Positions 1 through 6,082 of a DNA stretch of 6,082 nt are shown in pieces (the stretch's first letter is position 1; every line of letters starts with the position of its first letter). The DNA is from Planctomycetaceae bacterium (GTDB lineage: Bacteria; Planctomycetota; Planctomycetia; Pirellulales; UBA1268), in assembly GCA_947453125.1 (NCBI GenBank), contig CANGGC010000187.1, positions 1-6,082 of the forward strand, in the 5' to 3' direction. Made by a program: the position numbers and the translations under genes. Under the pieces are notes generated by a model. It had not been told where the DNA came from. It made no database searches and worked only from the letters and a program-made list of their open reading frames with translations.

Positions 1-811
1 CCTCGGCAACGTCACCTACCATGTCGGCGACTTCATCGACGGTCTCCATGACAAGCTGACGACGCAGATCGGCCGGGCCCTGCGCCACAGCGTTGCGGCC
101 CGGGCCCAGGCGGCCGTCCACGGTGCCGAGTTGCCGGCCGTTCCGGATGTCGTCCAGGAATGTGTCGACGCTGCCGATTTCGACGCCCTCGGGCAGGCGA
201 AGGCCGTGGAGTTCCTTGGAAAGATCCCCGACCTGCGCCGCGTTCTCGCGACGGATGTCCAGGCGGCTTACGACGGCGACCCGGCCGTGCGGACGCTCGA
301 CGAAGTGATCTTCTGCTATCCCGGGCTCGAGGCGGTCACGATCCACCGGCTCGCGCACATTCTCCACCGCCTCGAAGTGCCGCTCATTCCCCGGATGATG
401 GCAGAGTGGGCCCATGCGCGGACCGGCATCGACATCCACCCCGGCGCGACGATCGGCGATCACTTCTTCATCGATCACGGCACCGGCGTCGTCATTGGCG
501 AGACGTGCGAGATCGGCAGTCACGTCAAGCTCTATCAAGGAGTGACGCTCGGCGCTCTGTCGTTCCAGACCGACAGCGACGGGCATCTCGTCCGGGGGAC
601 GAAGCGTCATCCGACGATCGAGGACAACGTCGTGATCTACGCCAATGCCACCGTCCTCGGCGGAGCAACGCGGATCGGTCACGACTCCGTCATCGGCAGC
701 AACGTCTGGCTGACGCGGAGCATCGACCCCCGGACGACCGTCGTTCTCGAACGACCGAAGCTCCGCATGCGCGGCGAGGTCCCTGCCCTCGAACACGACT
801 ACCAAATCTGA
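1..811 (+). CDS. cysE: Serine O-acetyltransferase, 5' end missing (outside window)
   Basis: This enzyme transfers the acetyl group of acetyl-CoA to L-serine, giving O-acetylserine, the carbon skeleton for cytoplasmic cysteine synthesis. The frame is open from base 2 with no stop, so the gene starts left of the window; a TTG at 131 is only an internal codon. 269 residues are visible, ending with TGA at 809-811. The first ~110 are the alpha-helical N-terminal part, followed by a left-handed beta-helix of hexapeptide repeats (DIHPGATIG, then GVVIGETCEIG). The Asp-His pair in the motif IDHGTGVVIGET (visible residues 158-159) matches the catalytic Asp-His of E. coli CysE, and the His of KRHPTIED (residue 203) matches its second active-site histidine. 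The C-terminus (TTVVLERPKLRMRGEVP) differs from the cysteine-sensing tail of enterobacterial CysE and resembles the long form often called EpsC. It converges with the sulfatase gene. Function is well supported; the choice of symbol cysE over epsC is conventional. Confidence 0.93.
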   Translation, partial: LGNVTYHVGDFIDGLHDKLTTQIGRALRHSVAARAQAAVHGAELPAVPDVVQECVDAADFDALGQAKAVEFLGKIPDLRRVLATDVQAAYDGDPAVRTLDEVIFCYPGLEAVTIHRLAHILHRLEVPLIPRMMAEWAHARTGIDIHPGATIGDHFFIDHGTGVVIGETCEIGSHVKLYQGVTLGALSFQTDSDGHLVRGTKRHPTIEDNVVIYANATVLGGATRIGHDSVIGSNVWLTRSIDPRTTVVLERPKLRMRGEVPALEHDYQI

Positions 812-824
812 CAGATCTCGTTCC

Positions 825-847
825 GCCCGTCAGGTCGGCCCGTCAGG
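825..847. repeat. Two-copy 10-base direct repeat in the convergent spacer
   Basis: The 10-base unit GCCCGTCAGG occurs at 825-834 and again at 838-847, a period of 13, inside the 53-base spacer (812-864) between the converging acetyltransferase and sulfatase genes. A weak hairpin can form around the second copy (GGCC at 837-840 with GGCC at 846-849, loop of 5), and a competing one just beyond (GGCC 846-849 with GGCC 854-857, loop of 4). Neither is followed by a run of T on either strand, so a classical intrinsic terminator is not supported. It may still help end transcription from both sides, but that is a guess. Confidence 0.4.
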
Positions 848-864
848 CCCGCCGGCCGCCCTTG

Positions 865-2754
865 TTAGTCGATCCGCTCGAGCATCACGCTCCGCAGGTC
901 CATCACCGCGGCGGCCTTTTTTTCCAGAGGGGTCACCACGAGTCGCACGTTCCCGGCGGGGAGGTCGAGAGTGCCGACGGCCCGCGGCACGAAGCGTTGG
1001 AAGTGCCCCGTCTCCTTGACGGTGAACTCGAGCGCCGAGGCTCCGGTGTTCAGTTCCACTGTCGATCCCCCCTGCCCCGCCCCGCAGCCCTGCAGAACGG
1101 TGACCCGGTAGCGGCCCGGCTCGTCGAGCCGGAAATCCCACCATGCCCTGTCGGCGGCATTCACCCAGTAGCCGAGCGTGTCCTTCTCGGGCTGTGGCTC
1201 GTAGCAGAGCTTCTCTCCGGCCACGGTCGCGTCCTTCGCCAACAGGCGGATGAAGCCGTTCCGTGTCGCCGGGGGGCCGGCGTCGTCGTCGTCCATCGCC
1301 TTCCGCCACGCGGCAAGGGGCGCGACCATTTCGGCGGCCGTCGCCGCGGCGGGGAGCCTGGAGACATCGATCCCGGCATGGCAGGACTGCCAGGCGGCCG
1401 GGTCGAAGCGAGGGTTGGCCGTCATCCCCTTCGCAGAAACGCTGCGGCGCCAGGCTTCGAGCCGGCCGCGGAGGTCGGCCACCCGCGCCGGCTCGGCAGC
1501 CGAGCGGTCGGTCGTCTCGCCGACGTCGTCGCCGGTGTGAAAGAGCTCGAGGCTGCCGTCCTCGAAGTGTTCGACGAGCTTCCAGTCGCCCAGCCGGATC
1601 GCACCGGCCGGCCGGCCCCCCTGGTTGGTGTTGTGGGGCTGGTGCCAGAAGAACGGGCGATCGTTGCCGGCGGATGGGAGGGCCGCGTCAGCGAGATCGT
1701 GGAAGTCGGCCGGCTCCGGTGCGGCGATCCCGGCCAGGCGGCAGATCGTCGGCGTGAGATCACCCGTGGAGACCCGCGCCGCCACGACGCGCCCTGCCTC
1801 GGCCCCGCGGGGGAAGCGCACGATGAGCGGCACGCGCAGGCCGCCGTCGTAGAGGAATCCCTTGCCGGCCCGGAAGGGGGCGTTGAACGTCGGCGGGGGA
1901 TCGCCGATCTCCGGCACATGGAGGCCGCCGTTGTCGGAGGTGAAGGCGACGAGCGTGGTGTCGGCGATGCCGGCCTCGTCGAGTGCCGTGAGGATCTTCC
2001 CCACCGCCTCGTCGAGCTTCGACACCAAGGTTGCGTAGGTTGGGTTGAATGCCCCTGCGTGCGCGGCGATCTCCGCCGCCGGGGCCGCCAGCGGCACATG
2101 CGGCGAATCGAAGCCGACGACGAGGAGGAATGGCTCGTCGTGGTGGTCGCGGATCTGCTCAGCGATGATCCGCGCCGCGTCGGTGGCCTGCCGCTGCTCC
2201 CCCTTCGCCCCCTCCGGTGATTCAGGCCCGGGGTTCGCTCGCCCGCTGGCCGCTGTCGCAAAGCCCCGGTCGGTTGGCAGGGCCCCGGCGCCCCCGAGGT
2301 GCCACTTGCCGACGAAATGACTGCGGTAGCCGGCTAGAGCCAGCCGCTCGGCAAGCGTGGGAATCGCTGCCGGCAGGGACTGTTCGATCACGGGGGGAAG
2401 GAGCTTGTGGCTGGCCCGATCTGATCGGCCGGGGAGGAAGGTGGTGAGGTTGGCCCGGGCCGGATGGACGCCGGTGAGGAGTGCCACGCGCGAGGGGGAG
2501 CAGACGCTGGCCGCCGCCGTGGCAGCGGTGTACCGAGTCCCAGTCGCGGCAAACCGGTCAAGCGCCGGGGTGACGTGCTCGGCCCGGCCATAACAGCCCA
2601 GGTCGTTGATCCCCAGGTCATCGGCCATGAGGAGCACGATGTTTGGCGGTTGGTCGGGCGATGCCCCGACGGCAATGACGGGTAAGACCGCTACCGAGAC
2701 GAGCAACGCGAGGATGATCCTCCATCCGTGCCGGCACCCCGAGCCCCGTTCCAT
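865..2754 (-). CDS. Exported arylsulfatase-type sulfatase with C-terminal beta-rich domain
   Basis: A 629-residue type I sulfatase that should hydrolyse sulfate esters, probably on glycans, outside the cytoplasm. Residues 12-31 form a hydrophobic signal segment with likely cleavage after VGA (residue 31). The catalytic domain follows: metal-binding Asp-Asp at 45-46 (LLMADDLG), the formylglycine signature CSPSR at 85-89 continuing to LLTG, GKWHLG at 149-154, SPHVP at 217-221, DNGG at 274-277 and GGLRVP at 304-309. The modified Cys85 needs a maturase, which is not in this window. Residues from about 500 to the end form an extra domain (FIRLLAKDA, VLQGCGAGQGGS, a Trp/Phe-rich core) that looks like a beta-sandwich accessory or carbohydrate-binding module. 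The start at 2754 is chosen for its strong ribosome binding site; an alternative ATG at 2817 would add 21 residues and overlap the stop of the upstream gene. Last gene of the - strand cluster. The class is certain; the substrate is unknown. Confidence 0.93.
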   Translation of the reverse strand: MERGSGCRHGWRIILALLVSVAVLPVIAVGASPDQPPNIVLLMADDLGINDLGCYGRAEHVTPALDRFAATGTRYTAATAAASVCSPSRVALLTGVHPARANLTTFLPGRSDRASHKLLPPVIEQSLPAAIPTLAERLALAGYRSHFVGKWHLGGAGALPTDRGFATAASGRANPGPESPEGAKGEQRQATDAARIIAEQIRDHHDEPFLLVVGFDSPHVPLAAPAAEIAAHAGAFNPTYATLVSKLDEAVGKILTALDEAGIADTTLVAFTSDNGGLHVPEIGDPPPTFNAPFRAGKGFLYDGGLRVPLIVRFPRGAEAGRVVAARVSTGDLTPTICRLAGIAAPEPADFHDLADAALPSAGNDRPFFWHQPHNTNQGGRPAGAIRLGDWKLVEHFEDGSLELFHTGDDVGETTDRSAAEPARVADLRGRLEAWRRSVSAKGMTANPRFDPAAWQSCHAGIDVSRLPAAATAAEMVAPLAAWRKAMDDDDAGPPATRNGFIRLLAKDATVAGEKLCYEPQPEKDTLGYWVNAADRAWWDFRLDEPGRYRVTVLQGCGAGQGGSTVELNTGASALEFTVKETGHFQRFVPRAVGTLDLPAGNVRLVVTPLEKKAAAVMDLRSVMLERID

Positions 2755-2757
2755 GGT

Positions 2758-2767
2758 CCCCTCCCCC
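2758..2767 (-). promoter_or_regulatory. Ribosome binding site of the sulfatase gene
   Basis: On the - strand the bases just before the ATG at 2754 read GGGGGAGGGGACC. The GGAGG core (2760-2764) lies 5 bases from the start codon. This is the strongest Shine-Dalgarno match in the window and decides for the 2754 start over the ATG at 2817, although the latter forms an ATGA overlap with the preceding stop. Confidence 0.7.
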
Positions 2768-2813
2768 TTTGCTCTGCTCTGATGCCCTCTTCGACCAGAC
2801 CGGCCAGCGACGC

Positions 2814-2817
2814 TCAT
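2814..2817 (-). other. ATGA overlap: stop of B with an alternative sulfatase start
   Basis: The TGA stop of amidohydrolase B (2816-2814) shares two bases with an ATG (2817-2815) in the sulfatase reading frame. If used, it would give a sulfatase 21 residues longer (adding MSVAGRSGRRGHQ and more, rich in Arg and Gly) and couple its translation to B. The downstream ATG at 2754 has a much better ribosome binding site and gives a normal-length signal peptide, so I treat this one as secondary. Confidence 0.35.
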
Positions 2818-4064
2818 CGCGGCTGATCTGCGACGACGGCTCCATCGATGATCACGCCGGTGCAGTGCGTCGTGTATTCGAATGGGTCGCCATCGAAGAG
2901 CGCCAGATCGGCATCCTTGCCCGGCTCGATCGATCCGATCCGATCTGCGACCCCAAGGATCCGGGCGGCATCGATCGTGACCGTCGCCAGCGCCTCTTGG
3001 ATCGAGAGCCCGTTGGCCGACGCCACGCCCGCCTCGAAGAGGACGACCCGCGTTTTAGGGACATAGCTCTCATAGCCGCTCTGGAGCGCCATCGGGATCC
3101 CGGCCTTTCGCAGGGTCGCTGCCGTCTCGAAGCTGGCGTTCTCTGCCTCGCCGGCTCCAGATCGCTTCATCGTCGGGTGGAGGATGACCGGCACCCCGGC
3201 AGCGCGGATCCGGTCGATGAGGAGGTGCGATTCCGCCGCGGAATCGAGGACAATCCTGATCCCGAACTCCTCCGCCACCCGCAGCGCCGCTTCGATGTCA
3301 GTGGCCCGGTTGGCGGTCACCAGAAGCGGCCACTCCCCCGCCACGATCCGCGCCAAGACGTCGAGGCGGAGATCGGGCGCCGGCCGCTTCTCCACATCGG
3401 GATCGGCCTGCTTCCGCCGGTATTCCGCCCCTTTGGCAAGTTCCGTCCGCAGCATGGCGACCGACTTCGCCCGCGTGCCGGGGGCCTTCTTGTCCCCTTG
3501 GGCCCGCCCGGCGTCCCCGAGCGTCACGGCAACCATCGCGGTCGCTTTCAGCACGGTGGCCGTCCCGGCCGTCTTCACCACCATCGTCTGGCCCGAGACG
3601 AGCGCCCCGGGGGCATGACCGGTGTGGAGGGTCGTGACGCCGAAGCCCCGCACCCATTCAACGAGCCGCTCGCGCGAGTTGTAGGCGTCGACGGCGCGCA
3701 GCTCCGGCTGGACAGGCTCCGTGGCGTCGAGTTGGTCCTGATCGTGATCCTGGTTGAGATAGCCTGCCAAGCCGACGACACAGTGGGCATCGACGAGCCC
3801 GGGGGTGACGACCGCGGCGCGGAGGACGCGGGCATCAGCGGGAACGGCCACCGTCGCCGCCGCGCCAACCGCGACGATCCGGCCGTCGGTCACCACCACA
3901 ACGCCGTCGGTGATCGGGTCGCCGGCCATGGTGTGGATGATACGGCCATGAATGGCGAGGGTTTCCCCGGCTGCCGTGGCGGGATCGGCCGCGAACACGA
4001 AGAGCGCCGCGGCCAGGCCGACAGCGAAGAAGCGGATCGTCGATCGGGGGGCCTTGTCACTCAT
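2814..4064 (-). CDS. Exported amidohydrolase-fold protein lacking metal ligands (probable pseudoenzyme, 'B')
   Basis: A 416-residue member of the imidazolonepropionase-like amidohydrolase family with a signal peptide (hydrophobic residues 11-26, likely cleavage around ATAA, 29-32). The fold is recognisable: the N-terminal beta-sandwich strands (GRIVAVG 61-67), VTPGLVDAH at 86-94, LVSGQT at 155-160, GTRAKS at 196-201, and the C-terminal signature RIGSIEPGKDADLALFDGDPF at 375-395. The metal site is not intact. Aligned to the neighbouring paralogue A, the HxH motif is HCV (His94 kept, Val96 lost), HSHR is TANR (250-253), the His of the next strand is Ser275, the Asp before the last helix is Gly330, and the conserved Lys is Thr181. 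Hydrolysis by the usual mechanism is therefore unlikely; a structural, regulatory or binding partner role is inferred. The start at 4064 is chosen because its ATG overlaps the stop of A as ATGA; a GTG at 4085 would lengthen the overlap. Homologues with this altered site are, as far as I recall, found beside active copies in other bacteria. Confidence 0.88.
   Translation of the reverse strand: MSDKAPRSTIRFFAVGLAAALFVFAADPATAAGETLAIHGRIIHTMAGDPITDGVVVVTDGRIVAVGAAATVAVPADARVLRAAVVTPGLVDAHCVVGLAGYLNQDHDQDQLDATEPVQPELRAVDAYNSRERLVEWVRGFGVTTLHTGHAPGALVSGQTMVVKTAGTATVLKATAMVAVTLGDAGRAQGDKKAPGTRAKSVAMLRTELAKGAEYRRKQADPDVEKRPAPDLRLDVLARIVAGEWPLLVTANRATDIEAALRVAEEFGIRIVLDSAAESHLLIDRIRAAGVPVILHPTMKRSGAGEAENASFETAATLRKAGIPMALQSGYESYVPKTRVVLFEAGVASANGLSIQEALATVTIDAARILGVADRIGSIEPGKDADLALFDGDPFEYTTHCTGVIIDGAVVADQPR
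4061..4064 (-). other. ATGA stop-start overlap coupling amidohydrolases A and B
   Basis: The ATG of B (4064-4062) and the TGA of A (4063-4061) share two bases. No good Shine-Dalgarno sequence precedes the ATG (upstream - strand bases read GGGGCCGACGAA), which fits re-initiation by ribosomes finishing A. This arrangement is typical of proteins made in equal amounts that interact. Confidence 0.8.
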
Positions 4065-5446
4065 TTCGTCGGCCCCGCGCAGCACATCTCGGCTTGCTGA
4101 TCGCGGCCGGCTCCATACCCGCCGACGGCGAAGAGGCGATCCTCGGGATCGTCGCGGTCAAACACCTTCCTCCCCTCGACCCACGTCTGGAGGACCTTCG
4201 TGCGAACCGCGAAGGGATCGCCTGAGAGGATGACAAGGTCGGCATCCTTGCCCGGCTCGAGCGAGCCGACGCGGTCGCCGAGATCGAGCATGCGTGCCCC
4301 GGCGAGCGTGAGCGCCTCGAGCGCCTTCTCACGCGACATCCCCGCCCGTACCGCGAGCGCCGCAGAGCGGAGGAAGAGGCGGGAATCGGTGACCGGATCG
4401 TCGGTGTGGAGGGCGCAGGGGACGCCCGCAGCCTCGAGGACCGCCCCGGTGGCCAGCGACATGTCCATCGCCTCGATCTTCCCCCCGGGGCTGTCGAGGA
4501 CGATCACCGAACAGGGCACGCCGGCGCGGGCCAGTTCCCCTGACACCTTCCAGGCCTCGCTGACGTGGTGGAGCACGACCCGGAAGCCGAACTCCTCGCG
4601 GAGGCGAAGGACGGTGAGGATGTCATCAGCCCGGTGGCTGTGGTGGTGGACGATGCGACGCCCCTCGAGACATTCGACGAGCGATTCCAGTTCGAGATCG
4701 CGGGGGGGGCGTTTTGTGATGTCGGGGTCGGCGATTTTCCGCTGATATTCTCGCGCCGCGGTGAACTTTTGCCGAACGATCGCCGCCGATTTGCCCCGCG
4801 TGCCGGGGAACGGCGGATCGCGTTGGGAGTTCGTGCCGTTGGCCATCTTCAGGCCGACAAGCGCGTTCCCCGCGGCATCGCGCTGGAGCAATTCCTCCAT
4901 CGTGTCGACCCGGCGGAGTTTGACGTAGACCGTCTGCCCGGAGACGAGGAGCCCGGAGCCGGGCATGATGTTGAGCGTTGTCAGGCCGCCGGCGCGGGCC
5001 TTGCGGAACCCGGGGTCGCGGGGGTTGATCGAGTCGAGGATCCGCACGTCGGGCTGAACGGGGGCGCTCGAATCGCCGCCGCTGCCGCCGCCGATGTGGC
5101 TGTGGGTGTCGACGAGCCCCGGGATGATCACCTTCCCCGTGACGTCGATCCGCTCGGCATCGTCCGGCACCGGCGTTGTCGGGCCCGGCCCGACGGCGAC
5201 GATCCGCCCGTCTTTGACGATCACCGTTCCTGCCACGATCTCAGCGGAGGAAACGGGCAACACGGTCGCGCCGATGAAGGCGAGCGTTTCGCCGGCAGGC
5301 GACGGCTGTCCGCGTACCAGCACGAGCACCGCCAAGGCGGCGGCTATTGCTGCGCTCCGCCACCTGGAACCGCGCCGGGAGCCAGGAGAACCTGACCGGA
5401 TCAGCCCGTTCGACGGGGCCTCGAGTCTGGGCCACGTCGCAGGCAT
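4061..5446 (-). CDS. Exported metal-dependent amidohydrolase, imidazolonepropionase-like ('A')
   Basis: A 461-residue hydrolase of the amidohydrolase superfamily (COG1228 type, whose studied members include imidazolonepropionases and Xaa-Pro or acyl-amino-acid dipeptidases). An Arg-rich N-terminus of 30 residues precedes a hydrophobic segment (31-44), so it is probably exported; SRRGS at 23-27 only loosely recalls a Tat motif. The beta-sandwich begins near 53 (TLAFIGATV). Metal ligands appear complete: HSH at 115-117, HSHR at 269-272 within a run of histidines (HHHSHR), His294 (LHHVSEAW), Asp349 (HTDDP), plus Lys200 in GLKMANG, a position often conserved in the family. The C-terminal signature RVGSLEPGKDADLVILSGDPF spans 392-412. 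The tail ends in an unusual EMCCAGPTK. The start at 5446 lies 4 bases after the atpC stop and has an AAGGGG ribosome binding site; a longer start at 5527 would overlap atpC by 77 bases. It overlaps B by ATGA. Substrate cannot be read from the sequence. Confidence 0.92.
   Translation of the reverse strand: MPATWPRLEAPSNGLIRSGSPGSRRGSRWRSAAIAAALAVLVLVRGQPSPAGETLAFIGATVLPVSSAEIVAGTVIVKDGRIVAVGPGPTTPVPDDAERIDVTGKVIIPGLVDTHSHIGGGSGGDSSAPVQPDVRILDSINPRDPGFRKARAGGLTTLNIMPGSGLLVSGQTVYVKLRRVDTMEELLQRDAAGNALVGLKMANGTNSQRDPPFPGTRGKSAAIVRQKFTAAREYQRKIADPDITKRPPRDLELESLVECLEGRRIVHHHSHRADDILTVLRLREEFGFRVVLHHVSEAWKVSGELARAGVPCSVIVLDSPGGKIEAMDMSLATGAVLEAAGVPCALHTDDPVTDSRLFLRSAALAVRAGMSREKALEALTLAGARMLDLGDRVGSLEPGKDADLVILSGDPFAVRTKVLQTWVEGRKVFDRDDPEDRLFAVGGYGAGRDQQAEMCCAGPTK
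4239..4260. repeat. 22-base identity shared by genes A and B
   Basis: Bases 4239-4260 are identical to 2908-2929. Both encode the C-terminal EPGKDAD signature of the two amidohydrolases. Together with parallel blocks such as AGETLA after both signal peptides and LVSGQT, this supports A and B being paralogues. Strong protein constraint alone, with a GC-rich codon bias, could preserve the identity, so it does not prove a recent duplication. Confidence 0.5.
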
Positions 5447-5450
5447 TGCC

Positions 5451-5888
5451 TCACCCCTTGCGTTCGGCCGCCCTGAGCAGGGACCGGGCCGCTTCCTCGC
5501 TCCGCATCCTGGCCGTGATCGCCTCATCCCCGCGCGACGGAGCGGCCTTGAGCTTCTCGAGATCGGCCCGGGCCGCGGCGGCGTCGAGCTTTTCGGCGGG
5601 GATCGATCGCTGCGTGATGATCGTCACCTCGTCGTGGCCCACCTCGACGAAGCCCCCTTCAATGAACGTCCGACGCAGGCCCCCGCCAGCGCCCCCCTGC
5701 TCCCCGGTGATCCGTACCTCGCCAACGCCCAGGCGGCCGACGAACGGGGCATGGCCCCGGCCGATCCCGCGCTGGCCGTCGAACAGCGGCACCGAGATGA
5801 ACTCGGCCCGGGTGTCGAGCACGGTCGACTCAGGAGTCGTGATCACGCAGCGGACGCCGGTCTCGCCACCACGCTTCGTTTCAGCCAT
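5451..5888 (-). CDS. atpC: F1F0 ATP synthase subunit epsilon
   Basis: The 145-residue epsilon subunit of the F1 part of ATP synthase; it sits on the central stalk, couples rotation to catalysis and can inhibit ATP hydrolysis. Length is in the normal range (about 130-140). The N-terminal beta-sandwich (roughly residues 12-95) carries the family motif GHAPFVGRLGVGEVRI (45-60; commonly GHAPL in relatives) and a FIEGGFVEV strand; a Gly-rich loop (GEQGGAGGG) precedes it. Residues about 97-145 form the Ala/Arg-rich C-terminal helical hairpin (PAEKLDAAAARADLEKLKAA). The ATG at 5888 has an AGGA about 8 bases upstream. It follows atpD in the usual operon order. The next gene is not atpQ/atpR, as would be expected in the Na+-type N-ATPase operon, so this is probably the end of the housekeeping F-type operon. 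Confidence 0.95.
   Translation of the reverse strand: MAETKRGGETGVRCVITTPESTVLDTRAEFISVPLFDGQRGIGRGHAPFVGRLGVGEVRITGEQGGAGGGLRRTFIEGGFVEVGHDEVTIITQRSIPAEKLDAAAARADLEKLKAAPSRGDEAITARMRSEEAARSLLRAAERKG
5454..5459 (-). promoter_or_regulatory. Ribosome binding site of amidohydrolase A inside the end of atpC
   Basis: On the - strand AAGGGG lies in the last codons of atpC, 7 bases before the ATG at 5446. It supports that start and leaves no room for a promoter between atpC and A, so A is most likely read from the ATP synthase transcript. Confidence 0.6.
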
Positions 5889-5980
5889 CGCGTCAGTCCT
5901 GCTGGGATTTCACGGGGAGCCTTGGAAGTACCCAAGCGGCCGGTGCCGGTCGGGGAGCGTCTCGCGGTCAGGGAGGGGAA
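5889..5980 (-). other. 92-base atpD-atpC spacer with a small hairpin
   Basis: No gene is seen here. A perfect 5-bp inverted repeat (CTTGG 5921-5925 and CCAAG 5932-5936, loop of 6) and a GC-rich partial palindrome (CCGGTGCCGG, within 5937-5953) could fold in the mRNA. CGGGGAGC occurs twice (5913-5920 and 5951-5958). There is no T-run, so a terminator is not supported; the structures might tune message stability or the relative yield of beta and epsilon subunits, which are needed in a 3:1 ratio. That last point is speculation. Confidence 0.35.
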
Positions 5981-6082
5981 TCAGGTCTTGGCGGCCAGTT
6001 TCTTGGCCTGTTCCTCGGCCTGCTCGATCGATCCGACGTACATGAATGCCGGCTCGGGGAGGTGATCCCACTTGCCGTCGGC
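5981..6082 (-). CDS. atpD: F1F0 ATP synthase subunit beta, last 33 residues only
   Basis: The C-terminal end of the catalytic beta subunit of F1 ATPase. Only 33 codons plus TGA (5983-5981) lie in the window; the rest is to the right of base 6082. The visible residues (ADGKWDHLPEPAFMYVGSIE and on to AKKLAAKT) match the very conserved end of AtpD, normally GKYDHLPE.AF..VG.IEE followed by an Ala/Lys-rich helix. The nucleotide-binding motifs are outside the window. Position directly upstream of atpC confirms the call. Confidence 0.93.
   Translation of the reverse strand, partial: ADGKWDHLPEPAFMYVGSIEQAEEQAKKLAAKT

Noticed and set aside
812..864. Possible bidirectional intrinsic terminator between the converging genes
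   Set aside because: The only stems are 4 bp, compete with one another, and no T-run follows on either strand.
160..2220. A very long + strand open frame (686 codons) crossing the acetyltransferase and the sulfatase
   Set aside because: It overlaps two clearly recognisable genes, is extremely rich in Arg/Pro/Gly/His as expected for an off-frame reading of GC-rich DNA, and shows no family motif.
2814..4064. Amidohydrolase B as a decaying pseudogene
   Set aside because: The frame is intact over 416 codons with signal peptide, fold signatures and a coupled start; only the metal-site residues are changed, which points to a retained non-classical role.
2769..4100. A 443-codon + strand open frame opposite amidohydrolase B
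   Set aside because: It lies fully antisense to B, has shadow-like composition (Arg, His, Gly, Asp rich), and B has clear family signatures in its own frame.
5369..5377. Tat signal on amidohydrolase A (SRRGS before the hydrophobic stretch)
   Set aside because: The residues after the twin arginines do not fit the usual SRRxFLK pattern, so only a general signal sequence is claimed.
5094..6065. A 323-codon + strand open frame opposite atpC and the start of amidohydrolase A
   Set aside because: It covers atpC, the atpD end and the A signal region on the other strand; these are secure, so this is a shadow frame.
5451..6082. Na+-type N-ATPase operon (atpD-atpC-atpQ-atpR order)
   Set aside because: The gene after atpC is an exported amidohydrolase and not atpQ or atpR, so the ordinary F-type operon end fits better.

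Overview
The window is GC-rich and densely coded, and it looks like the chromosome of a planctomycete. The grounds are an exported arylsulfatase-type sulfatase with a C-terminal extra domain of a kind I associate with planctomycetes, the long-N-terminus form of serine acetyltransferase, and exported imidazolonepropionase-like amidohydrolases. This lineage call is an inference from gene types and composition, because no marker gene is complete enough to settle it.

Layout: on the + strand, bases 1-811 hold the 3' part of a serine O-acetyltransferase gene (cysE/epsC type) that enters from the left edge. Everything from base 865 to the right edge is on the - strand. In transcription order (right to left) it runs: the last 33 codons of atpD (F1 beta), a 92-base spacer, atpC (F1 epsilon), an exported metal-dependent amidohydrolase (here 'A', 4061-5446), a paralogous exported amidohydrolase (here 'B', 2814-4064), and an exported sulfatase (865-2754). 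The spacings are 92 bases (atpD-atpC), 4 bases (atpC-A), an ATGA overlap (A-B) and 59 bases (B-sulfatase, with a strong ribosome binding site). I see no room for a promoter between atpC and B, so the three exported proteins are probably read through from the ATP synthase operon. The + strand gene and the sulfatase gene converge on a 53-base spacer containing a short direct repeat.

The most notable observation is that A keeps a full set of amidohydrolase metal-binding residues, while B aligns along its length but has lost all of them except one histidine. A and B are translationally coupled and both carry signal sequences, which suggests an active enzyme paired with a catalytically dead partner outside the cytoplasm. 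The substrate is not readable from sequence. The sulfatase next door could act in the same degradation or uptake process, but nothing in the window proves that. I found no CRISPR array, mobile element, tRNA, rRNA or phage gene, and no stretch of 300 bases without a gene.
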